A DNA stretch of 64,000 bases, from assembly GCA_902619375.1 (NCBI GenBank), contig CACNEB010000005.1, positions 1-64,000 on the forward strand. Reading direction: 5' to 3'. Shown here one piece after another: positions 35,217 through 45,262 of this stretch. A program made the position numbers and the translations under genes. Position 1 is the stretch's first letter. Each line of letters opens with the position of its first letter. Below the pieces are notes generated by a model, which was not told where the DNA came from, searched no databases, and was given only the letters and a program-made list of their open reading frames with translations. The stretch is from an uncultured Alphaproteobacteria bacterium. GTDB taxonomy: Bacteria; Pseudomonadota; Alphaproteobacteria; HIMB59.

Positions 35217-36165
35217 TAAGAGTACATTCCTTTAAATTGACTATCCCTATGGGTTTTCCATTATCAGATATAATTAAACTTGTTATTGATTTTTTATTCA
35301 TCAAATTTATTGCCGCCGTCACTAAAATATTCTTTTTAACAGTAACAGGTTTTGAATTCATCATATCTTTGATTTTTAAACTATTTAAGTTATTAATTCC
35401 CATTTTAAATGATCTCCTAAGATCACCATCTGTAATTATACCTTTAATCATTTTTCTGTGATCACATATTATTACACAACCATATTTCTTTTCAGTCATA
35501 ACTAAAATTGCCTCAGAAATAGTTTCTTTAACATTTACGGTTGGCAAGTCTTTACTCATAATATCTTCAAGAGTTTTGAGGTTTTTCCCAAGTTTTCCTC
35601 CAGGGTGAAATTTACTAAAAGATTTTTTATCAAACTTCCTATAATTTAATACTGTACAACATAAAGCATCACCCAGAGCCAATGCCATTGTTGTAGAAGT
35701 TGTGGGAATAATACCTAGCTTGTCTGCCTCAATATGTTTGGGAAGTCTCAATACTATATTAGAATTTTTTGATAAAATGCTATCTGAGTTTGAGGTAATT
35801 GAAATAATATTAATTCCTTTAAGTTTTGCAAAGTTAATAATATCTAAAATTTCATTTGTTTCGCCTGAATTAGAGATAATAATTAATATATCTCCCTTAT
35901 CAATAATACCAAGATCACCATGACTAGCCTCAGAGGGATGCAAATAAAAAGATGCCATTCCTGTTGATTTGAAAGATGAAGATACCTTTCTCGCGATATA
36001 ACCACTTTTACCTAATCCAGTAAAAATTATTTTATTTTTACTTTCTAAAATAAGGTTCACTGCTTTGGCAAAATTGTTGTTCAAACTTTTTTTGAGAGAA
36101 CCAAGACCTTTAATTTCTGTTGCTAATACCTCCCTTCCAACACTCAAAATTTTTTTCATAGGCAT
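35209..36165 (-). CDS. kdsD: Arabinose-5-phosphate isomerase (KpsF/GutQ family)
   Basis: 318 residues: an SIS domain (IIFTGLGKSGYIARKVSSSF, LHPSEASHGDLG, IIISNSGETNEI) followed by two CBS domains (MSKDLPTVN and MNSKPVTVK blocks). It converts ribulose-5-phosphate to arabinose-5-phosphate, the KDO precursor for lipid A core. Head gene of the Lpt operon. Confidence 0.93.
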   Translation of the reverse strand: MPMKKILSVGREVLATEIKGLGSLKKSLNNNFAKAVNLILESKNKIIFTGLGKSGYIARKVSSSFKSTGMASFYLHPSEASHGDLGIIDKGDILIIISNSGETNEILDIINFAKLKGINIISITSNSDSILSKNSNIVLRLPKHIEADKLGIIPTTSTTMALALGDALCCTVLNYRKFDKKSFSKFHPGGKLGKNLKTLEDIMSKDLPTVNVKETISEAILVMTEKKYGCVIICDHRKMIKGIITDGDLRRSFKMGINNLNSLKIKDMMNSKPVTVKKNILVTAAINLMNKKSITSLIISDNGKPIGIVNLKECTLSV

Positions 36166-36180
36166 AACAGCAAATTATTC

Positions 36181-36807
36181 TTAATGGGAATATATATCAA
36201 AGTCCCACCCCATTAAATCAAGTCTTACTTTAGTTTTTAAAAAAGATATTATTTCATCATATTCTTTGATTAATGATTTTTTTTTTAGCTCTGCATTCAA
36301 AACCTGATATATTTCATGGAGATATTTAACGTCATTCAAAGCGTACCATATTTGATCTTTAGAAAGACTTTTATTGCTCCAGTTTGATGATTGTTCTTTC
36401 TTGTCAATATCGATTTTCAGAAATTCAGATATTAAATCTTTCAGCCCATGCCTGTTTGTGTAAGTTCTAATAAGCTTAGAAGCAATTTTTGTACAAAAAA
36501 TATTATTAACATTTATTTTAAGATAGTGTTTCAATACAGCTATATCAAATCTAGCGTAATGAAAAATTTTTAAAATTTTTTTATTTTCTAAAAGAGTTTT
36601 TAAATTTTGGCATTTTTTTGGGTCTATTTTGTCATTAATTTGAATTAAATAATTTTCACCATCACTATTATTTTTAATTTGCACGAGACAAAGTCTGTCT
36701 CTTTTAATTACTAAACCCATCGTCTCAGTATCTACAGAAATTGAAGTTTTAAAGGTTTTCAATATTTGTTTTGGTAGGTCATTTTGGAATAATTGATAAT
36801 TTGACAT
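36181..36807 (-). CDS. rnd: Ribonuclease D-type 3'-5' exonuclease
   Basis: 208 residues: a DEDDy exonuclease domain only, without the HRDC domains of full-length RNase D. Exo I is ISVDTETMGL, Exo II is IFHYARFDIAVL, and Exo III is IWYALNDVKYL with the Tyr. The short single-domain form is common in alphaproteobacteria. It acts on tRNA or other RNA 3' ends. It lies 15 bp upstream of kdsD. Confidence 0.88.
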   Translation of the reverse strand: MSNYQLFQNDLPKQILKTFKTSISVDTETMGLVIKRDRLCLVQIKNNSDGENYLIQINDKIDPKKCQNLKTLLENKKILKIFHYARFDIAVLKHYLKINVNNIFCTKIASKLIRTYTNRHGLKDLISEFLKIDIDKKEQSSNWSNKSLSKDQIWYALNDVKYLHEIYQVLNAELKKKSLIKEYDEIISFLKTKVRLDLMGWDFDIYSH

Positions 36808-36842
36808 CTTAGAACATATATTTATATAAGATAGATATCACA

Positions 36843-37772
36843 ATGAAAAACAAAAATATTTTAGTTTTCGGATCTACAGGCTTCATCGGTAGAAGTGTCA
36901 CAAAAAGACTGCTTCAAAATGGTGACAAATTAATATGCCCTGTAAGAAATTCAAGTAGAGTTAAAAGAAATATTCTTTCAGGAGATATTGGGCAGATAGA
37001 AGTAATAGAATTTGATATTCATAATTTAGATGAAATTAAAAGCTTAGTTGCAAATTCAGACTTAGTTATTAATTTAATTGGTATTTTATATGAAAAAAAT
37101 AACTTATCATTTGAACTAGTCCATTATTTGTTACCAAAAAAAATTGCTAATTATTGTGAATTATACAAAAAACCTTTTATTCATGTTTCTGGCTTAGGGT
37201 CTACTTTTCAAACAAAATCAAATTATTTAATCAGTAAAAAAATGGGTGAAGAATTTATTGAAAATAATAATACCAACCACATTATCATAAGGCCAAGTAC
37301 TGTTTATGGAGAGGAAGATAATTTCTTTAACTTATTTGGAAGGATGGCGAAAATCCTACCATTTCTTCCTTTGATTAAAAACGGAAAAACTAAATTTCAA
37401 CCGATTTATGTTAATGACTTATCTCTTCTTATTTTTAATTTACTACATAACTTTGATAAGTATAAAAATTCTAATTTAGCAGCAGTTGGTAATGAGATTT
37501 TTACTCTTAAAGAGATATTAAGCCATATATTTTTATCTTTAAAAAAAAAGGAGAGGTTTTTTTATATTCCTTCTTTTCTAGCAATTCTTCAAGGCAAAAT
37601 ATTAGAAAAACTCCCTAAACCTTTATTCACTTATGACCAGTATGTAACTCTTTCTCATGATAGTATATCAGAGGGAAGTCAAAAATTAGTCACCGAAATA
37701 TTGAATCAAGATCTCTCAAATATGAAAATTATTACTTCGGAGTACCTTAAAAAGTTTATTGATAAAGTTTAA
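36843..37772 (+). CDS. NAD-dependent SDR, NDUFA9-like atypical SDR
   Basis: 309 residues with the N-terminal Rossmann motif ILVFGSTGFIGRSVTKRLL, then LVINLIGILYEK and RPSTVYGEEDNFFN. The usual YxxxK is replaced by the YLISKKMGEE context seen in atypical SDRs. This group is the bacterial relative of the complex I assembly subunit NDUFA9. It may act in quinone or respiratory-complex biogenesis; no direct evidence here. The stop overlaps convergent uppP. Confidence 0.8.
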   Translation: MKNKNILVFGSTGFIGRSVTKRLLQNGDKLICPVRNSSRVKRNILSGDIGQIEVIEFDIHNLDEIKSLVANSDLVINLIGILYEKNNLSFELVHYLLPKKIANYCELYKKPFIHVSGLGSTFQTKSNYLISKKMGEEFIENNNTNHIIIRPSTVYGEEDNFFNLFGRMAKILPFLPLIKNGKTKFQPIYVNDLSLLIFNLLHNFDKYKNSNLAAVGNEIFTLKEILSHIFLSLKKKERFFYIPSFLAILQGKILEKLPKPLFTYDQYVTLSHDSISEGSQKLVTEILNQDLSNMKIITSEYLKKFIDKV

Positions 37773-38524
37773 TAAACATAAATTAATAAGACTATGCCTA
37801 TAAAAATTCTATAAATAACAAATGGTGTGAAACCAATTTTATTTATAAAATTTATAAAAATAGAAATTGTAATATAAGCTGCAAAAAATGAAGAAAAAAA
37901 AACTATAAATAGTCCCTTATTAATAATAACACTCTCAAAATCTTTTATATTTGAAAAAAAAGATAACACAATAATGGGTATACCCATATACAAGCTATAA
38001 ATAGAAGAATATTTACGGTCTTCTCCAAATAACCTGAAGGCAATGATACAACTCCCTGCTCTACTAAAACCTGGCAAAAAAGCAAGACACTGGAAGAAAC
38101 CAGCTAAAATGAATTTGGTACTTTTGCTTTTTATAACAAATTTAAACTTATTTGGTTTGTCTGAGATATAGAGCAATATTGCTCCTATAATTGAGGTGTA
38201 TCCTATTAACTCTAAGCTAATAAAACTTAAATTATAAAATTTTAGTATAAAGCCCAGAAAAACTGCTGGTATAGTTGCATAAACAATTATCTTAAAGTTG
38301 GCTTTGATATTTGATTTTGAAAAATGTTTATGTGCAAACAGATATATTAATAAAGCTAATAAAGAGGCAAAGTGGGCAGATGTTTCATATAAATAGTTTC
38401 TTGATTCTATATTTTTATAAAGTATTTCTAAGATATTTATGTGACCACTTGAACTAATGGGGATAAATTCAGTAATTCCTTGTATTAAACCATAAAAAAT
38501 ATAAAAAATACTATCAATAGTCAT
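37769..38524 (-). CDS. uppP: Undecaprenyl-diphosphatase
   Basis: 251 residues, about seven or eight helices. BacA/UppP motifs: GITEFIPISSSGHINI near the N-terminus and LPGFSRAGSCI (phosphatase loop) in the middle. It recycles undecaprenyl pyrophosphate for peptidoglycan and LPS synthesis at the inner membrane. A 95-bp gap separates its start from divergent gltD; I see no clear regulatory site there. Confidence 0.92.
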   Translation of the reverse strand: MTIDSIFYIFYGLIQGITEFIPISSSGHINILEILYKNIESRNYLYETSAHFASLLALLIYLFAHKHFSKSNIKANFKIIVYATIPAVFLGFILKFYNLSFISLELIGYTSIIGAILLYISDKPNKFKFVIKSKSTKFILAGFFQCLAFLPGFSRAGSCIIAFRLFGEDRKYSSIYSLYMGIPIIVLSFFSNIKDFESVIINKGLFIVFFSSFFAAYITISIFINFINKIGFTPFVIYRIFIGIVLLIYVY

Positions 38525-38619
38525 AATTTATTATCATTTCTTGGTTTACTATGTCTAAAAATCTTTATATTAATACCATCCAATTTATTTGTAGGAGAAT
38601 AAAGTAATATTTTATTATC

Positions 38620-40032
38620 ATGTTAGAGTTTCATAAAAAAAAACCAAAGAATCCATCTAAAACTGAACCTGAAAAGAGAATAAAGGATTTTCAAGAGATT
38701 TACAGTCAGTTTGATAAAAATGACTCTGTAGAACAATCTTCAAGGTGCTCACAATGCGGAATACCATATTGTCAAATTCATTGTCCTTTAAATAATAATA
38801 TACCAGATTGGCTTCGTTACATCGCTGAAGGCAGACTTGAAGAGGCATATCAAGTTTCAGCATCTACAAATGCATTTCCAGAAGTGTGTGGAAGAGTTTG
38901 TCCTCAAGATCGTTTATGCGAAGGAAATTGCGTTGTCGAACAGGCGGGTTTTGGTTCAATTACAATTGGTAATTTAGAAAAATACTTAACAGAAATAGCA
39001 TGGGAAAAAGGATGGGTAAAAAATTTATCTTCACAAAATCAATTTAAACAAAAAGTGGCTATCATAGGATCTGGTCCTGCAGGAATGGCTGCTTCAGCTT
39101 ATTTAACTCAAAATGGATATAAAGTAGATGTCTTCGAAAAAAATGATAGAGCAGGTGGCTTGATGATTTATGGAATACCTAATTTTAAATTGGATAAAAA
39201 AATTGTTGAAAGAAGAACAGAGTGGCTTTCAGAAAGTGGAGTTAAATTTAATTTAAATATGGAAGTCGGAAAAAACATCTCTTTTCAAGATTTGGAAAAA
39301 GATTATGACGCAATATTAATTGCAACTGGTGTTTATAAGGCTAGAAAATTGGATATAGATACTTCATCTGTTAACAATAGCATTCCAGCTTTAGATTTCT
39401 TAATTGAGAGCAATAGAACTGGATTAGGTGACTCTCCATCAAATAATAAGTTTCTCACCGCAAAAGATAAGAATGTAGTTGTTATTGGAGGCGGAGATAC
39501 AGCTATGGACTGTGTTAGAACAGCAATTAGACAACAAGCAAAAGAAGTTACTTGTCTTTATAGAAGAAATAAGGAAAACATGCCTGGATCAGCAAGAGAA
39601 GTTTTAAATGCAGAACAAGAGGGTATTAAATTTAATTGGTTATCTGTCCCATCTAAAATTATAAGTGATAACTCTACTGCAACAAGTATGACATACAAAG
39701 TCGCTGCCTTAGGAGAAGTTGATGAGAGTGGAAGAAGAAAACCAGTTGATACAGGTGTTGAAAAACAAATAAAAAGTGACTTAATTATTCAAGCTCTCGG
39801 TTTTGAACCTGAAGATTTAAACCATAATTTTAAAACTAATATTGAATTAACAACCTGGAAAACAGTTAAAGTTGATTTTAAAAAATTTCAAACTAGTAAT
39901 CCAAAGATTTTTGCTGCTGGGGATATCGTCAGGGGTGCCTCTCTTGTTGTATGGGCGATCCACGATGGCCGTGAAGTTGCAAAATCAATTCATAATTTCT
40001 TACAAAATTCAAAAATTAAAAAAGCATCATGA
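38620..40032 (+). CDS. gltD: Glutamate synthase small subunit
   Basis: 470 residues. N-terminal Cys-rich 4Fe-4S region (CSQCGIPYCQIHCPLNNNIP; CGRVCPQDRLCEGNC), FAD motif VAIIGSGPAGMAA and NADPH motif VVVIGGGDTAMDC. It feeds electrons from NADPH to GltB for ammonium assimilation. The stop overlaps the gltB start by 4 bp. The usual order is gltB-gltD; here gltD comes first. Confidence 0.95.
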   Translation: MLEFHKKKPKNPSKTEPEKRIKDFQEIYSQFDKNDSVEQSSRCSQCGIPYCQIHCPLNNNIPDWLRYIAEGRLEEAYQVSASTNAFPEVCGRVCPQDRLCEGNCVVEQAGFGSITIGNLEKYLTEIAWEKGWVKNLSSQNQFKQKVAIIGSGPAGMAASAYLTQNGYKVDVFEKNDRAGGLMIYGIPNFKLDKKIVERRTEWLSESGVKFNLNMEVGKNISFQDLEKDYDAILIATGVYKARKLDIDTSSVNNSIPALDFLIESNRTGLGDSPSNNKFLTAKDKNVVVIGGGDTAMDCVRTAIRQQAKEVTCLYRRNKENMPGSAREVLNAEQEGIKFNWLSVPSKIISDNSTATSMTYKVAALGEVDESGRRKPVDTGVEKQIKSDLIIQALGFEPEDLNHNFKTNIELTTWKTVKVDFKKFQTSNPKIFAAGDIVRGASLVVWAIHDGREVAKSIHNFLQNSKIKKAS

Positions 40033-43000
40033 GAGATCACTCACTAGAAATCTACAAAAGAAATAAGCAAAAGCTAAAAGACAATTACGTTTATAATGAA
40101 AAACATGAACATGATAATTGTGGTGTCGGTTTAGTTGCCTCAATCAAAGGTGAGTCAAGAAGAGATATAGTTGAAAAGGGTGTCGAGGCACTTAAGGCTG
40201 TATTTCATAGGGGTGCTGTTGATGCAGATGGCAAAACTGGAGATGGTGCTGGCATTATGTTGGAAGTTTCAAATTCATTCTTCAGTAAACAAGTTTTAAA
40301 AATGGGCCATAGAACGAGCCAAGACTCTATATTGGGTGTAGGTATGATATTTTTACCAAAAAGAGATTTTGGAGCACAAGAAAAATGTAGAGCTATAGTT
40401 GAGTATGAAATTATAAAAGCTGGAATGAATCTTTTTGGATGGAGACAAGTTCCAGTTAATACAGAGATCATTGGTGAAAAAGCTAATTATACAAAACCAG
40501 AAATTGAACAAATAATCTTTTCCCCAAAAGAAACCACGCCCGATATTGAAAAGGTACTTTATTTAACAAGAAGAAGGATAGAGAACAAAATTAAATCTCA
40601 GAGTATTAATGATTTTTACATTTGCTCTTTATCGACAGAAACAATTGTTTACAAAGGTATGTTTTTAGCTGAACAGCTATCTGAATTCTATCCAGATTTA
40701 TTAGATGATGAATTTAAATCTAAATTTGCTATTTACCATCAAAGGTACTCCACTAATACATTTCCTACATGGTCTCTGGCGCAACCATTTAGAGTTTTAG
40801 CACATAATGGAGAAATAAATACTTTAAAGGGAAATATAAATTGGATGAGCGCTCATGAGCCAAGAATAACCCACCCTTTTTTTAATGAGAGAATTAATGA
40901 TTTAAAACCAATACTTGATCCAGACGCTTCTGACTCTGCATCCCTAGATGCTGCTTTTGAACTTTTTGTTCAAACGGATAGAGACATGCCTATGGCAAAA
41001 TCCATGATAATTCCAGAATCTTGGTCTAATCGATCAGATTTATCTGATCAACTAAAGAGCATGTATGCCTATTGTAACGCTGTCATTGAACCATGGGACG
41101 GACCAGCAGCTGTCTGCGGAAATTTTGGAGATTGGATAATTTCTGGTATGGATAGAAACGGTTTAAGGCCTCTTCGATACATACTGACAGATGACAACTT
41201 ATTAATTTCAGGGTCTGAAGTTGGAATGATTAATATAGATGAGAAAAATATCATAAAAAAAGGAAGAGTTGGGCCAGGTGAACTAATAGCAGTTAATTAC
41301 AAAGAGAATAAGTTTTATGAGAGCTTTGAATTAAAAGAAATACTCTGTAAACGTAATAATTACTCAGATTGGAATCAAAAAACTATAAATTTAGATAACA
41401 TTTTATCGAATGAAAAAATTTATGAACCATCACGAGAGGATGAGGAAAATGTTTTTCAAATTGCTAAATCATTTAATTTAACATTAGAAACTCTTGATTT
41501 AATTTTAGATCCTATGGTTAAGACAGGGCAAGAGGCCGTTGGATCAATGGGAGACGACGCACCACTAAGTGTACTCACTGAAAGATACCGAGGCCTCCAT
41601 AGTTTCTTTAAACAAAATTTTGCCCAAGTAACAAACCCTCCTATTGATAGCCTTAGGGAACAAGTTGTAATGAGTTTAAAAACTAGGCTTGGAAACCTTG
41701 GAAATATTGTAGAAGAAGACTCTGAACAATGTAATTTGGTACTTTTAGAGAGTCCTTTACTATTAGATAATGAACTGGAAACATTAAAAAGTCATTTATC
41801 AAAGTATACAACTGAGATTGACTGTACTTATAAATTAAATGAAGAGACTAATTTTTTAATTGAAATACAAAGAATATGTTCTGAAGCTGAACAGGCAGTC
41901 AGGTCTGGTTCTCAACATCTAATTATAACTGATAACAATATTAATAAAGATAGAATTGCCTTGCCAATGATACTAGCTACTAGTGCTGTTCATAGTTATT
42001 TAATTAAAAATAACTTAAGAACTTTTACTTCTTTAAATGTATCATCCAGAGAGTGTCTTGATGTACACTATTTTGCAGTACTTATTGGTGTTGGCGCCAC
42101 AACTGTTAATGCCTCATTAGTAGAGAAACTTATTTCAGATAGGTATAAAAAAAATATCTACCAAAATACTGATTACCCTCATCTTATAAAGAACTTTAAA
42201 AAATCCATAGAGAAGGGACTTAGAAAAATTATCAGTAAAATGGGTATTTCAGTAATTAGTTCATATCGGGGTGGAAGAAATTTTGAAATAATTGGCTTAA
42301 GTAGAAGTATGGTAGAGAGTTTTTTTCCAGGAATGTCCTCTAGAATTTCTGGTATTGGATTAGATGGATTAGAAAAAAGAGTAAGGCGACAACACGATGA
42401 ATCCTTTAAATCTGATAATGTAATTTTAGATATAGGTGGAGAATATCGATTTAGAGCTAATAGCGAAGCACACGCATATGAGGGCGTTTCAATACATATG
42501 CTTCAAGAAGCTGTCACTAGGGACTCATATAATCTTTACAAAAAATATACCTCAAAAATTTATAGCTCTAAACCAATTCAGATAAGAGACTTATTACAGT
42601 TTAATGAAAGTCCTAATTCTTTAAATTTGGATAGTGTAGAGAGTATCTCTGAAATAAGAAAAAGTTTTGTATCTCCGGGAATCTCACTAGGTGCACTTAG
42701 TCCAGAGGCACATGAAACCTTAGCCATAGCTATGAACAGAATAGGCTCAAAATCAGATAGTGGGGAGGGAGGAGAAGATGCAAGAAGATATTTTAAGTTA
42801 AAAAATGGTGACAACCCAAGTTCAGCTATTAAACAAGTTGCAAGTGGAAGATTTGGTGTAACAGCAGAGTACCTAAATAATTGTTCCGAATTAGAAATTA
42901 AAATAGCTCAAGGTGCTAAGCCTGGTGAGGGTGGGCAATTACCTGGTTTTAAAGTCACAGATTTAATTGCTAAATTAAGACATAGTACAAAAGGTGTAAC

Positions 43001-44543
43001 ACTCATTAGTCCTCCTCCTCATCATGACATTTACTCTATTGAGGATCTTGCTCAACTAATTTACGATTTAAAACAAATAAACCCAGTAGCAAAGGTATGT
43101 GTAAAATTAGTTGCTCAGTCAGGAATAGGAACAGTTGCCGCTGGTGTTGCAAAAGCTAAAGCTGATGTAATTCTAGTTTCAGGACATTCAGGAGGAACAG
43201 GAGCAAGTCCACAGTCAAGTATCAAATACGTAGGCCTACCTTGGGAGTTAGGAATCAGTGAAGTCCACCAAATTTTAGCTTTAAATGGTTTAAGAGATAA
43301 AGTTCTTCTAAGAACTGATGGTGGTATTAAAACAGGAAAAGATATTGTTATTGCTGCAATATTAGGAGCAGAAGAATATGGAATCGGCACTGCTTCATTG
43401 GTTGCAATGGGATGTATAATGGTTAGACAATGCCATTCGAATACATGCCCTGTAGGTGTTTGTACACAAGATGAGCAACTTCGTGAAAAATTTGGAGGTA
43501 CTCCTGAAAAAGTTGTAAACTTATTTTCTTTTATCGCAGAAGAGGTAAGAGAAATCCTCGCCTCTTTGGGTTACAAGTCCCTTAAAGATATTATAGGCAA
43601 AACAGAATTACTATCTCAAATTCATTATGGCTCTAGTGATTTAGATAATCTTGACCTGAATCCAATATTAACAAAGATTGATGATGGCAAAATTTATGAT
43701 TATCACTCTGAAAAAAAACGAAATGAAGTGCCTCAAACACTTGATGATCAATTTCAAAAAGATGGCAAGGATTTTATTAATTCAGGTCAAAAAATTGAAT
43801 TAACATATAACATTCAAAATACATTAAGGACAATTGGAACTAAAATATCTTCTATCATAACTAGAAAATATGGAATGAATTCTTTATCAGAAGATCATGT
43901 TACACTCAAACTTAGAGGCTCAGCTGGACAATCTTTAGGTGCATTTGCTGTAAAAGGCCTTACTTTAAAAGTTTTTGGTGATGCAAATGATTATGTCGGC
44001 AAAGGTCTTTCAGGGGGAAAAATTATTGTTCAACCCAGAAATTCTTTCACTCAGCCGAGCTATGAAAATGTAATTATAGGCAATGTCACTTTATATGGTG
44101 CAACAGATGGTAGATTGTATGCATCTGGACAGGCAGGTGATAGATTTTGTGTAAGAAATTCAGGTGCTTTAGCAATTGTTGAAGGATGCGGAGCTAATGG
44201 ATGTGAGTACATGACAGGGGGATCTGCAATTATTTTAGGTAGCATTGGTGACAACTTTGGTGCTGGAATGACAGGTGGTTCTGCTTTCATTTATTCTGAG
44301 CAAAAAAATATTTCTGATTTGATGAACATGGAAACAATAGGACTTTATGAAGTAGATAATAAAGATTGGAAAAACCACCTTCTAGATCTCCTAAAAGATT
44401 TCTATAAAGAGACTAAATCAAAGAGGGCAGGTTTTATTATCGAAAACTTCGAAACAGAAATTCAGAAATTTGCTCATGTTGTTCCAGACGAGGTTATTGA
44501 TAAACTCGAATTCCCTGTTACAAAAAAATCAAAAATTGCTTAA
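40029..44543 (+). CDS. gltB: Glutamate synthase large subunit
   Basis: 1504 residues. The amidotransferase domain begins with the nucleophilic Cys after a 30-residue propeptide-like extension (HDNCGVGLVAS). The FMN/synthase domain includes GAKPGEGGQLPGFKV and GHSGGTGASPQSS; the 3Fe-4S loop is CHSNTCPVGVCTQ; the C-terminal beta-helix has repeated G-x-x-G-x-x-x-G units (GANGCEYMTGGSAIILG). It makes glutamate from glutamine and 2-oxoglutarate. The stop overlaps the convergent hydrolase by 4 bp. Confidence 0.97.
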   Translation: MRDHSLEIYKRNKQKLKDNYVYNEKHEHDNCGVGLVASIKGESRRDIVEKGVEALKAVFHRGAVDADGKTGDGAGIMLEVSNSFFSKQVLKMGHRTSQDSILGVGMIFLPKRDFGAQEKCRAIVEYEIIKAGMNLFGWRQVPVNTEIIGEKANYTKPEIEQIIFSPKETTPDIEKVLYLTRRRIENKIKSQSINDFYICSLSTETIVYKGMFLAEQLSEFYPDLLDDEFKSKFAIYHQRYSTNTFPTWSLAQPFRVLAHNGEINTLKGNINWMSAHEPRITHPFFNERINDLKPILDPDASDSASLDAAFELFVQTDRDMPMAKSMIIPESWSNRSDLSDQLKSMYAYCNAVIEPWDGPAAVCGNFGDWIISGMDRNGLRPLRYILTDDNLLISGSEVGMINIDEKNIIKKGRVGPGELIAVNYKENKFYESFELKEILCKRNNYSDWNQKTINLDNILSNEKIYEPSREDEENVFQIAKSFNLTLETLDLILDPMVKTGQEAVGSMGDDAPLSVLTERYRGLHSFFKQNFAQVTNPPIDSLREQVVMSLKTRLGNLGNIVEEDSEQCNLVLLESPLLLDNELETLKSHLSKYTTEIDCTYKLNEETNFLIEIQRICSEAEQAVRSGSQHLIITDNNINKDRIALPMILATSAVHSYLIKNNLRTFTSLNVSSRECLDVHYFAVLIGVGATTVNASLVEKLISDRYKKNIYQNTDYPHLIKNFKKSIEKGLRKIISKMGISVISSYRGGRNFEIIGLSRSMVESFFPGMSSRISGIGLDGLEKRVRRQHDESFKSDNVILDIGGEYRFRANSEAHAYEGVSIHMLQEAVTRDSYNLYKKYTSKIYSSKPIQIRDLLQFNESPNSLNLDSVESISEIRKSFVSPGISLGALSPEAHETLAIAMNRIGSKSDSGEGGEDARRYFKLKNGDNPSSAIKQVASGRFGVTAEYLNNCSELEIKIAQGAKPGEGGQLPGFKVTDLIAKLRHSTKGVTLISPPPHHDIYSIEDLAQLIYDLKQINPVAKVCVKLVAQSGIGTVAAGVAKAKADVILVSGHSGGTGASPQSSIKYVGLPWELGISEVHQILALNGLRDKVLLRTDGGIKTGKDIVIAAILGAEEYGIGTASLVAMGCIMVRQCHSNTCPVGVCTQDEQLREKFGGTPEKVVNLFSFIAEEVREILASLGYKSLKDIIGKTELLSQIHYGSSDLDNLDLNPILTKIDDGKIYDYHSEKKRNEVPQTLDDQFQKDGKDFINSGQKIELTYNIQNTLRTIGTKISSIITRKYGMNSLSEDHVTLKLRGSAGQSLGAFAVKGLTLKVFGDANDYVGKGLSGGKIIVQPRNSFTQPSYENVIIGNVTLYGATDGRLYASGQAGDRFCVRNSGALAIVEGCGANGCEYMTGGSAIILGSIGDNFGAGMTGGSAFIYSEQKNISDLMNMETIGLYEVDNKDWKNHLLDLLKDFYKETKSKRAGFIIENFETEIQKFAHVVPDEVIDKLEFPVTKKSKIA

Positions 44544-45262
44544 ATAAATTTTAAAATAGTTTTCAAACTATTTTGGTCTGAGAGACTATGGTCAGAATTT
44601 TTAAGAGTTATAAATTTAAGGTTTTGAAAATGTGATGTTTTAAGTAAATTATTATTATACTCAAAAGGAACTGATTTATCTTTGAAACCACTTAATACAA
44701 CTGTTTCGCCCTTATATATTTTATTTGACCTATTTATAAGTTTATTTTTGCTTCTTTTAAACAACTCTTTCGAATAAAAATAACTAAAATCTTTTGTAAT
44801 TTTTTTTTCTATTACTTTTCCTGAACGTATTGACTCTCTATCTTTTTTATTAAGCTTTTTCCATATTAGTCTCTCAGTAAAATCAGGTGCAGGAGCTAAA
44901 CCAATAAGCTTTGTAACTTTTCTTGGATAAGTTAAAGCATAACTCATTGCTATCCATCCACCTAAACTACTTCCTATTAAAATTATATTTTTAATTTTTA
45001 AATTATTAATAATATTATTTAAGTCTTTAAACCAGTCATCGACACCAAATTCAGTAATTTTTCCACTAGATTTACCATGCCCCCTAAAGTCAAAACTTAA
45101 AAAAGAATAATCTTTTTTGAGGCAAAAATTCCTCAAAAAATTTGATTTTTTACCACTCATATTTGACATTAATCCATGTAGAAAAATTATTGTTTTTTTT
45201 CTTCTCTTAAAATATTTGTAAGCTATTTTGTACTTATTATTGATAATTAAAAAACTTGTCAC
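44540..45262 (-). CDS. Alpha/beta hydrolase
   Basis: 240 residues. Oxyanion HG loop (IIFLHGLMSNMSG), FDFRGHGKSSG, nucleophile elbow GSSLGGWIAM, acid FKDKSVP and final His in NSDHSLSD. Probably an esterase or thioesterase; the substrate is unknown. The start is GTG 45262, which overlaps the TTG start of the divergent glycosyltransferase; one of the two starts is probably wrong or both are poorly initiated. Confidence 0.8.
   Translation of the reverse strand: MTSFLIINNKYKIAYKYFKRRKKTIIFLHGLMSNMSGKKSNFLRNFCLKKDYSFLSFDFRGHGKSSGKITEFGVDDWFKDLNNIINNLKIKNIILIGSSLGGWIAMSYALTYPRKVTKLIGLAPAPDFTERLIWKKLNKKDRESIRSGKVIEKKITKDFSYFYSKELFKRSKNKLINRSNKIYKGETVVLSGFKDKSVPFEYNNNLLKTSHFQNLKFITLKNSDHSLSDQNSLKTILKFI

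Noticed and set aside
42578..44290. Several minus-strand ORFs within gltB
   Set aside because: They are antisense shadows of a full-length, motif-complete glutamate synthase and are Pro/Ser-rich without ribosome sites.
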